Shown piece after piece: positions 1 to 12,700 of a DNA stretch of 64,000 bases. How positions within the stretch are numbered: position 1 is the stretch's first letter; each line of letters opens with the position of its first letter. The notes under the pieces were generated by a model, which did no database searches, was not told the origin of the DNA, and saw only the letters and a program-made list of their open reading frames with translations. Position numbers and translations under genes: made by a program. The stretch is from Alitta virens (taxonomy: Eukaryota > Annelida > Polychaeta > Phyllodocida > Nereididae): contig OW028582.1 in NCBI GenBank assembly GCA_932294295.1, positions 2,723,515-2,787,514 of the forward strand, written 5' to 3'.

Positions 1-47
1 CTGCTACGGTGAGGATGTGTGTGTGTTTGAATTATGTTTAACGACAT

Positions 48-457
48 GTTACAGTTAGTGCAACTCGGTGAAATTGATATGTAAACTTTTGTTCACTTGT
101 TAAGTAGAAATTGCACTTGATGAGTCATTGATGATACAGGGACCTATTTTTTTGTGTTGAAGTTTAAGCTCCCTTGATGGCTGGCATTCATGGCAATGGG
201 TTATCTACTGAGGATCCCGGATTCACTGAACCTTGTCACTAATGACAAAGAATAGCTACAGTGACACCACCTGCCCGCTAGTGATAGAAAACTCGGGTAT
301 AATTGATTCCAGTGGCTCCAAGATGAGTCATAACTACCTTATGAGTCATCACGGGTTAGAACAGCTATAAGATGACATATATGAGTGTGACTCATCAATG
401 CAGTTTTTAGCAGAAGAAGACATGAAAAGTTTACATATCAATTCTACTAACTGTAAC
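48..457. mobile_element. 410-bp terminal-inverted-repeat element (MITE A, copy 1)
   Basis: The left end GTTACAGTTAGT...GAAATTGATATGTAAACTTTT is mirrored by the right end AAAAGTTTACATATCAATTC.ACTAACTGTAAC. No coding capacity. A related second copy at about 3,431-4,510 is interrupted by other repeats. Confidence 0.75.
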
Positions 458-511
458 TTAAGGTCATTCAAGTCAGGACAAGGTATGGAGAGTTAGGTAT
501 AATAGCAGGTA

Positions 512-610
512 GGATGGGAGGGTGGTTTGGGCTTTATGTCCTGTATTTCTGCACCTGATGGGCTCATTAGGACAGGCAGGAACCATGGCAATGAGATGAA
601 GAATGAAAAC
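512..610 (-). mobile_element. tRNA-Gly-like SINE, 5'-truncated
   Basis: Contains only the tRNA-unrelated 3' half of the SINE. It is flanked by the 9-bp direct repeat TAGCAGGTA (503-511 and 611-619). Confidence 0.75.
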
Positions 611-615
611 TAGCA

Positions 616-775
616 GGTACATGGCCAAATGTGCCACATGCGTTTTCCATGAGAAGGATAAACGCATGGAAAACGCATGGTTTTTGCCAAATTAAAATGA
701 GGTGAAAACAATGTGTTTTCCATGTGTCTATCCAAACGCATGGAAAACGCACGTAGCGCATCTGGCCCTGTAGGA
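616..775. repeat. Short imperfect inverted repeat with GCGTTTTCCATG motifs
   Basis: About 155 bp whose ends mirror each other (GGCCAAATGTG..ATGCGTTTTCCAT against the complement at 735-772), with further ATGGAAAACGCATGG copies inside. Probably a small TIR element. Target duplication not resolved. Confidence 0.5.
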
Positions 776-789
776 AGCATTGAGTGAAG

Positions 790-1300
790 GGAAAATTAGG
801 CGTTGGGATCACCAGGTGTATGAACTGCTAGGTGTATAGAATGAATGAATGAATGAACTTTATCGAAGTGTAGAGGTAACAAAAGACTTGTATGTCCAAA
901 AAAATTAAATAAATTGTTGGAGTATCACTACGCAGATACTAGTACCGTCACTTTATGAAACATTTAGAAAGAACACAAAATAAGCAAATATCTGTATTTT
1001 ATTAGCCTTTTATTGATTTGTATGATAAGTGCATAAAATATATTAATATGTTATATATACAGGCACAAGAGAATATACAGATATGTTAGGTTAAAAGGTA
1101 CAAAATTTTACGGCTGACAACGAAAATGTTGACATACTAGTATCTCGTAATTTTAGATTTCATTTTACCCAGCAATCATACCTTTAATTGTTTTGATTAT
1201 AAAACATTAGTTTCAGCCATAATGACCCTTGTACTGTTTATACCAAACTAGCTGGGTAGACCCTTGTGTCACAGGTTTCAGCCACAATGACATTTATAGC
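790..1300. other. No gene seen
   Basis: AT-rich DNA with a short GAAT repeat (840-856). I see no coding signal or recognisable element. Confidence 0.5.
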
Positions 1301-1309
1301 TCATGTCAT

Positions 1310-1740
1310 GAGGGTAACAGTTGAGTGTCAGTGGTTTAGTCCAATCTTACATACATGACCTTAAGGGTAACAGTTGTGTGTCAGTGGTTTAGTCCAATCT
1401 GACATACGTGTCAGTGGTTTAATCCAATCGGACATACATAACCTTAATTCATTTGAGTGAACTAACTTTGTATCAGTAGTTATACTTTTTCATGTAATTC
1501 ATTTGTGTAACCCAGCTTTGTGTCAGTGGTTTACACGACCTTAATTCATTTGAGTAACCCGTGTGTCAGTGTTTTAATCCAATCTGACATACAATAATTT
1601 AGTTTAGTCCAATCTGACATACATGACCTTAGTTCATTTGAGTAACTTAATTTTGTGTCAGTGGTGTAATCCAATCTGACATACATGACCTTTATTCATT
1701 TAAGTAACCTAGCTTTGTGTCAGTAGTTATACTTTTTCAT
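1310..1740. repeat. Degenerate tandem repeat, unit roughly 55-65 bp
   Basis: About seven or eight diverged copies of a unit containing GTGTCAGTGGTTTAATCC, AATCTGACATACATGACCTT and ATTCATTTGAGTAAC, with partial units. Confidence 0.8.
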
Positions 1741-1759
1741 AAATCATAAAATATTTGCC

Positions 1760-1950
1760 TAGAGCTATGTGAAGGGAGAACTAGGTGTAGGAAGCCTAGG
1801 TGTATGGAGCACTAGGCATACCCGGAGAGTGAGTGCGTTATGCAGAGCCAAGTGTTGACAACTGGGATGTGAGGTCTTTTTACCCACAGTGTTGCCACCC
1901 TTGCCACGAGGATGACCAGGTATTTTCAAGGGCTTGCCTTTGCATAGACA
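1760..1950 (-). repeat. Dispersed repeat D, diverged copy
   Basis: Reverse orientation of the family containing CACAGTGTTGCCACC and CTTGCCACGAGGA. Other copies lie near 6.0, 9.1, 12.1, 14.1, 14.9, 19.0 and 31.6 kb. Confidence 0.65.
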
Positions 1951-2129
1951 CTGAGTACTATACAAAGCAACTCCAATTTAACATCTTAATATATGTGATC
2001 AACATCTAGCTGGGGACTGCTAGGTTGTATCTCATGAAGAATGCCCGGGCCCGGAATCGAACTGGGGACCTTCAGCAGAGCAAGGTGTTCGTGGATGCCT
2101 TCTCCATTATGCCAATATAATGAGCAAAT

Positions 2130-2215
2130 TATTCTGCCTGTCTGTCTGTCAGTCAGATGCGCTGTCTGTCTAGCTGTCACACTGTCTGTCGTTATGTCTG
2201 TCTGTCCATCGGAGC
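2130..2215. repeat. (TCTG)n-rich simple repeat
   Basis: Imperfect CTGTCTGTCTGT array. A matching (CAGA)n array lies near 3.11 kb. Confidence 0.75.
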
Positions 2216-2288
2216 TGTACATCTATCTAGCTAAAGCTGTCTAGACTGGAAGTGTCAACTAAATTCTTCCAGACAGATTTTAAAATGT

Positions 2289-2474
2289 TGGGAGGGTGGA
2301 GTAGGGCTTTACGTCCTGTATTTCTGCACATCACGGGCTAATTCGGACAGGCAGAGACCATGGCAATAAGACGAAGGATGAAACAGCCATCCAACTTAGG
2401 CTCGACCGGGAATCGAACCCGGGACCCAGCGGTTGGAACCCAGCTTGCTGCCGCTGAGCTAGACCCCCACCCCC
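2289..2474 (-). mobile_element. tRNA-Gly-like SINE, full length
   Basis: Minus-strand copy with A box, B box (GGGTTCGATTCC) and the conserved tail (CTGCCTGTCCTAATTAGCCC in related copies). It lies head-to-head with the next copy, leaving a 51-bp spacer. Confidence 0.85.
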
Positions 2475-2525
2475 AGACATTAAAAGGAGATGAATTCTTG
2501 GAGGAGTGTCTACTATCACTAACTC

Positions 2526-2711
2526 GGGGCGGGGGCCTGGCTCAGAGGTAGCGCTCTGGGCTTCCAACCGCTGGGTCCCAGGTTCGATTCCCGGTCGAGC
2601 CAAAGTTGGATGGCTGTTTCATCCTTCGTCTCATTGCCATGGTCTCTGCCTGTCCTAATTAGCCCAACTGGTGCAGAAATACAAGACGTAAAGCCCTACT
2701 CCACCCACCCC
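2526..2711 (+). mobile_element. tRNA-Gly-like SINE, full length, clear target duplication
   Basis: 186 bp between 14-bp direct repeats ACTATCACTAACTC (2512-2525 and 2712-2725). The head folds like a tRNA with anticodon loop CTTCCAA (UCC, Gly-like) and the tail ends in CCA-rich sequence. Confidence 0.93.
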
Positions 2712-3114
2712 ACTATCACTAACTCTGAATATCTGTAGTTGGACATTCTGTATTCCGTACTGGTCATGTGAAATTAACAATGAAGATTATTTCCTGTACT
2801 AATGTATAAGGAGGCTTCAATTGATCAAGCTCAGTATCAGGTGAGGTATTTCAAGGTCTCGGTGTTATTACCTAGATAACAGTTCTTAGAAAGGAAAGCA
2901 TAATGGCCTGATTATAGACAGTTGTGATCAGATTACACGTTTTTAGGTAAGTGTTCAGATGAGTGCATTTAGTCAGGCTAACCTGTTGTTTTTTTACCAT
3001 CCCTCTGTGGTCAAGAAAGAGTATAGTATGTATGTTTCTAAGTGGGTAATTTTGAAGATAGAGGGGTGACAGAAAGACACAGCAGGGACAAAGGAGAAAC
3101 AATTAGGTAAGACT

Positions 3115-3212
3115 GAGGACAGACAGACAAACAGACACGTGACAGACAGCTAGACAGACAGATAGACAGACAGCTAGACAGCGTGACAGCTAGACAGCCA
3201 GACAGACAGACA
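3115..3212. repeat. (CAGA)n simple repeat
   Basis: Imperfect GACAGACAGACAGACA array with TAGACAGC variants. Confidence 0.8.
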
Positions 3213-3624
3213 GACAATACATTTTATTTGACCAGACATAAAAAAAGAAGAAGCTTGTAATGACAAGATAAAACTGTTTTATCACACCTAAGGGTCCCGG
3301 GTTAAATTTATGGCCAGGCCAATGTCAGTTTCGATCAGAAGTCATTCGGTTGATATGTTGTCTCTGATTGGCAATTTAGTGCTCTGTGGTACTGAGGCAA
3401 AAGGAAAACAATTATCATAAACAATTATCATACGTTACAGTTAGTTGAATTGATGTGTAAACTTTGGTCACTTTTTAAGTGAATATTGCACTTGATGAGT
3501 CATTAGTGATACATGGGCCTATGTTTTAAAGCTCCCTTGATGACTCATACTGGCACTCATGGCAATGGATAATCTTGTAAATGTGAATGTGGTTTATAAT
3601 CTGTTATCACCGTCCAAGCAGCCT

Positions 3625-4095
3625 CGACCAACTTTACAATTACACTCTTGGCAGGCCTGTTCAAGCTTGAGCCTTTCTCAACTCCCGGGGAGTATAGGGC
3701 GGGGGCCTAGCTCAGAGGTAGCGCTCTGGGCTTCCAACCGCTGGGTCCCGGGTTCAATTCCCGGTCGAGCCTAAGTTGGATGGCTGTTTCATCCTTCATC
3801 TCATTGCCATGGTCCCTGCTTGTCCTAATTAACCCATCAGGTGCAGAAATACAGGACGTAAAGCCCTAATCACCCAGCCACTCACCCCTGGGGAGTATAC
3901 AACCTGTTACACAGAATTGCCTGCAGGGGCTAAGCACTCTACAATTGCCATCACTGCCTATATCCAAGTACCTATTTACACCTGGGTGCAGTGAAAAGTT
4001 ACAGAGGATCTGCTCAGTTGCTCAATGCTATGGTGGGGGCTCAAACCAACATTTCGGTTGGGAGGCAAGCACTTTAATCACTAGGCCACAGCACC
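3625..4095 (-). mobile_element. tRNA-Leu-like SINE, split by a younger SINE
   Basis: The minus strand shows a tRNA-like head at about 4,095-4,030, with GGCCTAGTGATTAAAG. Its body matches 15,590-15,895 (CTTGGCAGGCC, CAAGTACCTATTTA). The tRNA-Gly-like SINE at 3697-3889 is inserted in it. Confidence 0.6.
3697..3889 (+). mobile_element. tRNA-Gly-like SINE, nested
   Basis: Full-length copy between 10-bp direct repeats GGGGAGTATA (3687-3696 and 3890-3899), inserted in the tRNA-Leu-like SINE. Confidence 0.9.
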
Positions 4096-4179
4096 TCATG
4101 TAAGTGTCCTGGATTCACTGAACCTTGTCACTAATGACAAGGATCTGTTCTGGTCACACCACTTTACCTCTGGTGATAG

Positions 4180-4350
4180 GGGGGCCTAGCTCAGAGGTAG
4201 CGCTCTGGACTTCCAACCGCTGGGTCCCGGGTTCAATTCCCAGTCGAGCCTGAGTTGGATGGCTGTTTCATCCTTCGTCTCATTGCCATGGTCTCTGCCT
4301 GTCCTAATTAGCCCAACTGGTGCAGAAATACAGGACGTAAAACCTTAATC
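4180..4350 (+). mobile_element. tRNA-Gly-like SINE
   Basis: 171 bp between 14-bp direct repeats ACCTCTGGTGATAG (4166-4179 and 4351-4364), inside MITE A copy 2. Confidence 0.9.
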
Positions 4351-4544
4351 ACCTCTGGTGATAGAAAACTCGGGTAACAGTGATGGGCATTCAATGGGCC
4401 CAAGATGAGTCACCGCTATACCTTATGAGTCATCAAGGGAGCAGCTATGGTAAAACACATAGGAATGTGACTCATCAATGCAGTTTTTCGCATATCAATT
4501 CGACCAAATAGAAAACAAGATGGCAAAGCTGGTGTTTCTTCAGC

Positions 4545-5570
4545 TTGTCTGACCCAGAAGATATATCTAAGCTCTTTCACAATAAATTTAAAGAGCTGTA
4601 TACAAGTGTTCCACATGATGCTGCACAAATGGATATTGTTAAGGAACAAATTGATGGAGTACTGGATGTAGATACAATGAAGTTTATTTCCTGTGATTCA
4701 AATTGGCTTAATGCTGACAATATCCTCAAACTTGTTCCACGAATCAAAGCAGGAAAACAAGATAGCAAAGCTGGTGTCTCTCCGGATTGTCTAATTTACG
4801 GCAGCAAGAAATTAATGCTACATTTCTGTTCAGGATTATGGTTTTACATGGCTACACTCCTCAAGATCTGTTAGTGGAGGCGATGATCCCCATTCCTAAA
4901 GTCAAAGGTATGGCTGATATGTCGGATAAATATCGTGCCATTACCCTGAGCAGTTGCGTTGGGAAACTTTTTGACCTAGTGTTACTTATTGCTGGCAAGG
5001 GAATCTTTAAGGACAGATGAGCTCCAATTTGGATTTTAAAATTGACCGTTCAACTACTCTATGTACTACAACCCTGAATGAGATAAATAATTACTTCACA
5101 AGTTATGGAAACAAAGGGCATGCTTTGTTTTGAGATGCATCCAAAGTTTTCGATCGGGTGAACTTCAATATACTTTTCCAATTACTTATCGACCAACGTT
5201 TGAACGCCCTGTACATTAGATTTTTATTATATATGTACACAAAGCGAACACTACGTGTATTCATGGAATGGGAAGATATCAGACTCTTTTAATGTCACTA
5301 ATGGAGTGAGACAAGGCGGAGTATTGTCACCAGTATTATTCAGTATATACTTTGATGTCATGATTAGGAGACTGCGTCCAATGTAAACACTCCTCTAAGC
5401 AGAAAACTTGTGAACAATTCTTGGGCTTCTCCATATGAAAATATTTACATTAATTCTGTACAGTACAATTTATAACATTCCTAATAGCAATGGTAGACAG
5501 AAAGTTGTCCGATATGTTATCAGTCTCCTACGCAGACCCTCTCCTGCCATTGCAATGATACACTACTGGA
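4545..5570 (+). pseudogene. Decayed LINE (non-LTR) reverse-transcriptase fragment
   Basis: Three frames show pieces of a non-LTR retrotransposon polymerase. DKYRAITLSSCVGKLFDLVL lies at about 4,925-4,985 and motif A as DASKVFDRVN at about 5,135-5,165. GVRQGGVLSPVLFSIYFD lies at about 5,305-5,360. The catalytic YADD region is missing; RKVVRYVISLLRRPSPAIAM-like tail sequence follows at about 5,490-5,555. Stops and frameshifts make it non-functional. The clade cannot be fixed by eye. Confidence 0.85.
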
Positions 5571-5864
5571 GTCGCGCTTAGCAAAGGGCGTAGCCCTGAG
5601 GATCTGCCAGATTTCGGACGGAGCAATGATCCTGGTGGAGAAGCAAGAAATTTAACACATCAGAAAAGTTGAGTGTCCAATCACATGCTGTGAAAGGCTG
5701 TCAACCGAGACCATAAAAACAACACCCACATTCCATGTAAGTATTATGGGGATAATAACATTTTTCAATTTTCTCATCAACATAATGTTACGCAAAGCAA
5801 TAATTCATACCTAATATTCAAACATGTACTTCCATACATGACTGTGTTGTGTAATATTGCAGTC

Positions 5865-5965
5865 AGGCTGAGTTAACTTACATATATGTGACCAGCAGCT
5901 AGTAGCAGAGGTAATGACAAAATAGAGAGGCTTGGAATCCACACCATCTTAGATATTTACCCCGA
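5865..5965 (-). mobile_element. Fragment of a second tRNA-like SINE family (family J)
   Basis: TACATATATGTGACCAGCAGC and GAGGCTTGGAATCCACACCAT are the reverse complement of the tail at 17,400-17,470. Confidence 0.5.
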
Positions 5966-6014
5966 TGGGTGATTTTCCTTTTCCTTAAAATTTATGTTAT
6001 GGTAGCCCTTAAAA

Positions 6015-6160
6015 GACCTGGGCCTCCTGATAGTATCTAACAATTTGGGCGAAGACCTCGAACCCCAGTGGCCAACACAGGGCTCTGCGCAATGGACTCA
6101 ACAGTTATGCCTGTCTAGTTCTGCCACATCACATCTAGCTCAGACATGAAGGGCAGGGGC
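6015..6160 (+). repeat. Dispersed repeat D
   Basis: Contains CCCCAGTGGCCAACACAGGG and CTCTGCGCAATG. The left part is diverged. Confidence 0.7.
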
Positions 6161-6164
6161 ATAC

Positions 6165-6293
6165 CTTCAATTCCTGGTCAAGCCTAAGTTGGATGGCTGT
6201 TTCATCCTTCGTCTCATTGCAATGGTCTCTGCCTGTCCTAATTAGCCCAACTGGTGCAGAAATACAGGATGTAAAAGCCCTAATCACAAACAC
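6165..6293 (+). mobile_element. tRNA-Gly-like SINE, 5'-truncated
   Basis: Begins in the B-box region and runs through the complete tail to CCCTAATCACA. Confidence 0.8.
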
Positions 6294-6560
6294 AGATGTA
6301 TCATTCATTGTTTTGAGAGAGCCGTATGTAAGTATTAGTTAAATCCCGAAAAGGAGCGAGTTTAACTAACATTTTTGTTGGTTATATCCCGATGCCAAAA
6401 GTAAGTTAACTCCCGACTATGAGGCATATCTACTAATTTGTCTGATTGTTTCGTTTTAATGCTTTTATTACACAAAACATTTTCGTCGGTTATTGCCCGC
6501 TCAGAACAATAGGAAAACAGTCTAAGTGGAGTATACCACAGTTTAACGATAAAATACAAT

Positions 6561-6566
6561 TTTATT
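6561..6566 (-). terminator. Candidate polyadenylation signal of the SLC5 gene
   Basis: AATAAA on the minus strand about 126 nt past the stop codon, in AT-rich DNA. It is plausible in position but common by chance. Confidence 0.45.
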
Positions 6567-6691
6567 GCACTGGATTTTGTCATCTTTCATCATTATCTTT
6601 ATGATGATTGCATGTGTTTAGCAAAATGCTGTACAAAGATTATTTACAATATAAAAATATACATGACACGGTTGTTGACATTAATTTTTAA

Positions 6692-6793
6692 CTAAAGTTT
6701 ATCAAAGACTTGCGTCTCATTGTTGCTATATGATGGATTTGAGTAGCCTGCGACTGAGACAATTCCATTTCCTTCCAATTTGATGTCTTTTTC
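6692..6793 (-). CDS. SLC5 exon 16, C-terminus and stop (residues 586-618)
   Basis: 102 nt from acceptor TACTTTCAG to TAG at 6694-6692. The tail is hydrophilic and Ser/Asn-rich and ends -VFDKL. Vertebrate SMCT1 ends in a PDZ ligand. The D-x-hydrophobic ending here could be one, but that is inference. Confidence 0.86.
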   Translation of the reverse strand, partial: EKDIKLEGNGIVSVAGYSNPSYSNNETQVFDKL

Positions 6794-9700
6794 CTGAAAG
6801 TAAGACATTGTGTTAATAAAAATAGTTGCTTAGTAAAATTGTTCAAAGCAACTACTGTAGTATGTTGTTGCATTGCAGTTATAGTGGAAAAAGTGCAACA
6901 TAGTTGACCCAGATTTATGACCATATTTAGCAAGCCTCGTTGCCAAGCATTTGACTTCAAATGCTTGAATTCAATGTATGACGTCACAAACAAAGGACGG
7001 CGGTTTTCATATTCAAGGTAAGAACACAGTCCATCTTCAGTTTATTTTAATTTTTATTGGAGGGCTGCCACCCCCAAACCTCTGCTTCTCTACACAAATT
7101 GTACCAGAACTGCTAACTTATATAATAAAGTGACATTATTTCATATTTCTATGGACGCCAAATATGGTCATAAATTTGGGTCCGCTATACTGCACTAAAC
7201 CCGTTATAGTTAAGAGATATAGGTATTTTATTCATAGATAGTCACATGCAAACATAATGAGAGGATTTTAGTATTTATGTGTATGGCATACTCTTTACAT
7301 TTGAGTTGTACAGTTGCATCTATTGATAATTAAATTAGGCATAACGCACCTGTTTTTTCTCTGCAAAGCCGCAGTCGAACAGTACTAAATCTCTTGGTAT
7401 GGGATCCAGACCTTTTCTAAAACCTGCAAGGATAAGAAATTATGCCATAATAAGAAGTAATCTTATATATATCGAGCACGAAGATCACATGCAGTTCTGT
7501 ACTATACATAATTTTATATATAGAGAGAAGATGAAACGGAAATTTTGGTTGACATGATTTCTTGCCAATTAATCATTTACAATAAAAAGCCTTTTGTCTT
7601 TCTTACCGAAAAAATCACACAGTGGTGTTCCTGAGAATTTTTTCCACAAAGCTACCCCACTTTAAGTCCAGTTTATCATATCCAATATTAATGGCAATTC
7701 ATTATTGAATGTAAACACACCAAATTTCTTGGATCGCATTTCACGTCATGCTAACTTCCTGTTGACCGGGCTGAGATCATTCTGATTGCCTATTGGTCAG
7801 TAGCATCTTGACGTTGACATTGGCCACAGCCAATCAGATCACGGCAACAATCGCCGTGACGTCATCAGGTCTCTGACGTCACTAGTCAGAGCAGCTCATT
7901 CACATTTGTTGGTGACGTCATGCATATTGTTTACATCTGCGAATGACCTATACTGGCTATAGTAGTTACGTTATTTTCAATTAATCTATGATAAACAACT
8001 GCAACATTTTTCCTGTTCGTTTATCTGTTAATCATAGTGAATGATGGGGCCCCAGAATGCATTGCATTTTATATTGACAGGAAGTTAGGGTGACGCAAAA
8101 AATTCTCCGTTGCATCTCCTCTGTGATATCGAGCGCATGCGACAAGTCATACGAGAGCTAGCCAAGCAAGCATAGCCCTCATTGTGTCCGTGTTCGCAGA
8201 ATGAGGGCCATGCAGCAGTCTTTATATATTTTTGTGGGATTCTATGTGCACCCGGTTATGCAGCATTTTAACCTATCTGAATCAATTGTATGCTAAAGAA
8301 TAATGAGTGCGCAAGCAATTACTTGCTGTTATTTTTCAATCATGCAGTGAATGAGCAATTTCAACTTAAACATTTAAAATGTTATTACTGAATAAATTAG
8401 TTATCGCCGATAAAAACCTAATTACTCATATTAAATGATGTGAAATGGTGATAGTAGGCTCTGAGGCATCTATATTGTCTAAACTGAATATTTATCAGGC
8501 TGTGGCAAAATAAAAAATGGCAGGTCTGCTGCCAGGCTATACGACAGCAGAGGATGAGTGCAGTTTTAGCCTGCTGGGCTTCCAACTGCCGGATCCCGGG
8601 TTCAGTACCAGATGGAGCCTCATTCGGTTGTTTCATCTTTAGCTTCATCCCATGGCATTGCCTGTCTTACAGCCAAATTCAAAAAGTTGGAAACAAAACT
8701 CATATACTTTGAAGCTTAACTCCAGATGACGTCATGTGAATCCAGGCCTCTCATTGGTTAATGCAGCCCTCAACCAATACACCCATTTCGCGCAGCAGCC
8801 ATGTTGGCATTTTTGCCTCATTGACCTCATTTTGATTACGTCATACATTATGACATCATTACTTCTCCATTGTTCTTGCACTCTGTGACCTCACCATGGC
8901 CATTGTCTACTGATGATGTCATAATACTATCTGAGTACAAAGAGAGGTCAATGAGGCAAAAATGCCAACATGGCTGCTCTGTGAAAACAGTGTACAAGAT
9001 TCCACTTGACGTCCTCTGGAGTTTAGCTTCTATGAGGTTGTTTCCAACTCTATGAAATTGGCTGTTTCTGACATGCCTAGAAAGTCGTGGGCCTCCTCGT
9101 GGCAAGGTGGTAACACTGTTGGTGAAGACCAAACTACAGTGGCAAACACATGGCTCTGCGAAATGCACACTCCAGTTATGCCGGTCGAGCTATCCCATAT
9201 CTAACACAGACATGAGTGACCTTACAGGTCAAGGCACCACTATACTAGGATCCATAATAAATGTCCACTTGTCCTTTTGGCATATTTTTCGCCATAAATG
9301 TCATGGAGCATTGCAAAATGAACAGAATTGTAATAATGAAAAATGTGGTGAAAAATTATCACTGCAAAGATAGGGAACTGGAAGTTAACCTGTACAGAGT
9401 GGCCCTTGTATGGGTTAGAAACTTGGACTTTGACCTTTTGGTAACATCTATTGTTGAGTCTACGCAATGATGTATATTCAGTCAACGCGAAAATTCATTG
9501 AATGAATATACATCATTGCGTGGACTCAACAGCGAAGACTAAAATTGACCATGTATGCATGACTAATAATGACTATTTGACCAGAGAGCAGATGACATAT
9601 TTGTTTCAGATCTTTAGTGTGTCTTGACCCACTACTGTCATGGTGGTGAGTGGCAAATTCCAATTTTGCATGTCACTCATGAGTGATACTGGGCAAGCTC

Positions 9701-12700
9701 AGTGACACTTGGCTGCCAGCTAATTAGGTCATGGGCTATTCTTAGCACAACAGCAAACTGACCACATGGCTAGACATTGTAAACACAAGACAGTTTACAA
9801 CATCTATATCTATTTTGTGCTTCGCCATGACATATATGTAAAAATAAGACCAAATATCAAGTTGACATTTTTTTTGGATTATACTATAAATATAATATCA
9901 TTAATTCTTTGATTGGCCCACGTGGTGCAGTAATACCCATTACCACCCACAGACTCGGTTTATTGAGACAATGCAATGCTTGCGACAATGACAAAAATGA
10001 CAAAAATGTCTTTACTCTTAATTTGTAATAAGCAAGCAAATTAATTATCACAACACAGCCTGACACCATTTGGTGTATTTGAAGACATGTACAATTATTA
10101 ATATTAAAGTATTACGAAGAAAAAAAAACGCCACCAAAAGAAGGGCCCTCAAGCCCTGCCCCCCTGTGCCATCTTATATGAATTTACAAATTATACAATA
10201 CACAAACATGGCATACCTAGATGAAAATATCATCAATCAATCTTCAAACAAACACAGCCATGAAAGACGGTGTACTTAACAATATTAAATAATTCATAAT
10301 CTCTACTACGTGTATATCTACTGATTTAATTGAAAACACCAGGAATATCGTTGCTAAGGAGAAAGTTCTTTAAATGCTTCTTATATGTAAAGATAGAACA
10401 GAATGTGTGAAAAACCAGGCAATGTTTCATCAAATCAAAACTTCTTTTTGGAATGTCTGATATCAAAACAGATGAGGCAACTAATACCAAGGCACATAGG
10501 GCTGTACACCTTTATCTTTAAAACGATACGATACGTATCACGATACAGTAAAACCGATTCGATACGTATCATGATACGTATCGTTCAATTTTGTCAGTTA
10601 ATAATTTAGTACATATTTATAAAAGTTTATTATAAACCTAAAATAATAAAAAGATACTATAAAATTTAATGAACAAATCTTCATTGAATAACTGCAAACT
10701 ATTGTGTATTAAGAGTCGCTGATATTTTTCTTCACAAACACTGGAACATCTGGGTGGCAGGTGACTTATTTGCTCGAAAATGTGCATACCGTTCAAGTGT
10801 ATCGTTATTATTACATAACGGTTATCAATACCCGTATCGTTAACCCTGTACCGGTACAAACGTTATATCGAGAACCGGTGTACAGCCCTACACCTCACAG
10901 CCTCAAATGTTGCACAAATGTGGTCATGTACACATTTGGTGGTCTAAAATATGGCAGTTACAGTTAGTTTCATTTAAAAATTGAGCCAAGCCAAAGCTGT
11001 CATTGCTGGCTACTCAAAACCGGATCTAAAAGTACACATTTATGATATATTACATATTTTCTTACATTTGCCAATGTTCACACTTTTCTGGTAATAAATG
11101 TTAGCCGACTATTAGCTATAGAAGTGGACAGAAGCAGCTGGCTTTAGCATGTTTAGATCACAATCAGGTATAGGTCGCCACAGCCATCTAGAGTCAACTG
11201 TTTCTTATGAAACTAACTGTTTGTAAAAAGAAGAAACTTACCTGTCAGTGCACTAACAATGATTCCTACGATAATAGCCGTCATTATTGAAATGAAGCCA
11301 TACCAAAGGTAAGACACCTTATAAAGTTCATAAATTCTGAAAATAACAGCAATAGCAGCAATTTTAAAAGCAACATTTCATCGATAGCCAGCCAATAATA
11401 TATGTTGTTTGAATATAAAATACTGGAGTAGAATTAAATTTTTTTAAACTTACGCAGGTTCTGCCATTGCGGTTACTGGCGGAGAAGTAAAAAACTCTGT
11501 GGTGAATTGGTCCATCCCAGCGCTGGTATACCTGTTGAAGATAGGTCATTTCTTCTGTACTACATAGCAGTGTGAAATATCTGTTAAAAAATTCGGCAAA
11601 ATGGCGAGAAGAAAACCCTGCTAGTTTTTGGAATTTACCTAATAAACAATGGGAGCTACAGTGGAGAACCCTGTTGTAACAAGACATTGTCATATATCTT
11701 AATTGAAATATTGTGTAATTCCCAAGACAATAGGCACGGTCCCTGCCTGTCCTAATTAGCCCACCAGGTGCAGAAATACAGGACGTAAAGCCCCAATCCA
11801 CCACCACCACCAAGACAGTACGCCCTTTTCACGCAGCAGCCATGTTGGCATTTTCGCCTCATTTACCTCATTTTGATTACATCATATATTATGACATCAT
11901 TACTTCTCCATTGTTCTTGCACTCTGTGACCTCACCATGGCCATTGTCTACTGATGATGTCACAATACTTAAGCTGAGTGCAAACAGAGGTCAATGAGGC
12001 AAAAATGCAAACATGGCTGTGTGAAAACAGTATATTAAAAGTGTTTAAGGTCATCTTTTATGATACTTTATGATATGTTATCACCCAATAACTTGTTTAC
12101 CCTTCAAAGTGATGGGATTCCCTGTGGCAAAGGTGGTGACACTGTGGGTGAAGACTCTAACCCCAGTGGCATGGGTGGCGGGTGGATTAGGGCTTTACTT
12201 TGTGTATTTTTGCACCTGATGGGCTTAATAGGACAGGCAGTCCATGAGATGATGGATGAAACAGCCATCCAACTTAGGCTCGACCGGGAATTGTTACCTG
12301 GGACCCAGTGGTTTGAAGCCCAGCGCGTTACCACTGAGCTAGGCCCCCACCCCTAACTAACCCCAGTGGCCAACACAGGGCTCTGTGCAATGCATGCTCT
12401 ATTATAAATGCTCTAAATGTACTTCCTATACCTGGCTGTTTCATCCTTCGTCTCATTGCAATGGTCCCTACCTGTCCTAATTAGCCCAACTGGTGCAGAA
12501 ATACAGGATGTAAAACCCTAATCCACCCACCACCACCACAGTTTAATGACCTCCCAGATTAAAACACCAACGCACAATATATACCGGTACTTGCATACTG
12601 GTTTTTATAATAGGTCTATGTCGTTTTCTATTTATGTGTCAAATATGAATAAGGTAAGCGTTATTTACATCATGGTAGTTGGTGAGTCTGTTGTCATGGT

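Larger units (their letters stand above)
3431..4510. mobile_element. MITE A copy 2, interrupted by nested insertions
   Basis: Its ends match the 48-457 element (GTTACAGTTAGTTGAATTGA at left; ATGAGTCATCAAGG and CATATCAATTC at right). The middle is split by a tRNA-Leu-like SINE that itself carries a SINE, and by a third SINE. This gives a relative insertion order. Confidence 0.6.

Noticed and set aside
2540..2600. Functional tRNA-Gly genes at the SINE heads
   Set aside because: Heads are fused to the same non-tRNA tail in every copy, have target duplications and poorly paired stems; they are SINEs.
11364..11813. 149-residue open frame
   Set aside because: It overlaps exon 13 in another frame and a SINE tail; a chance frame.
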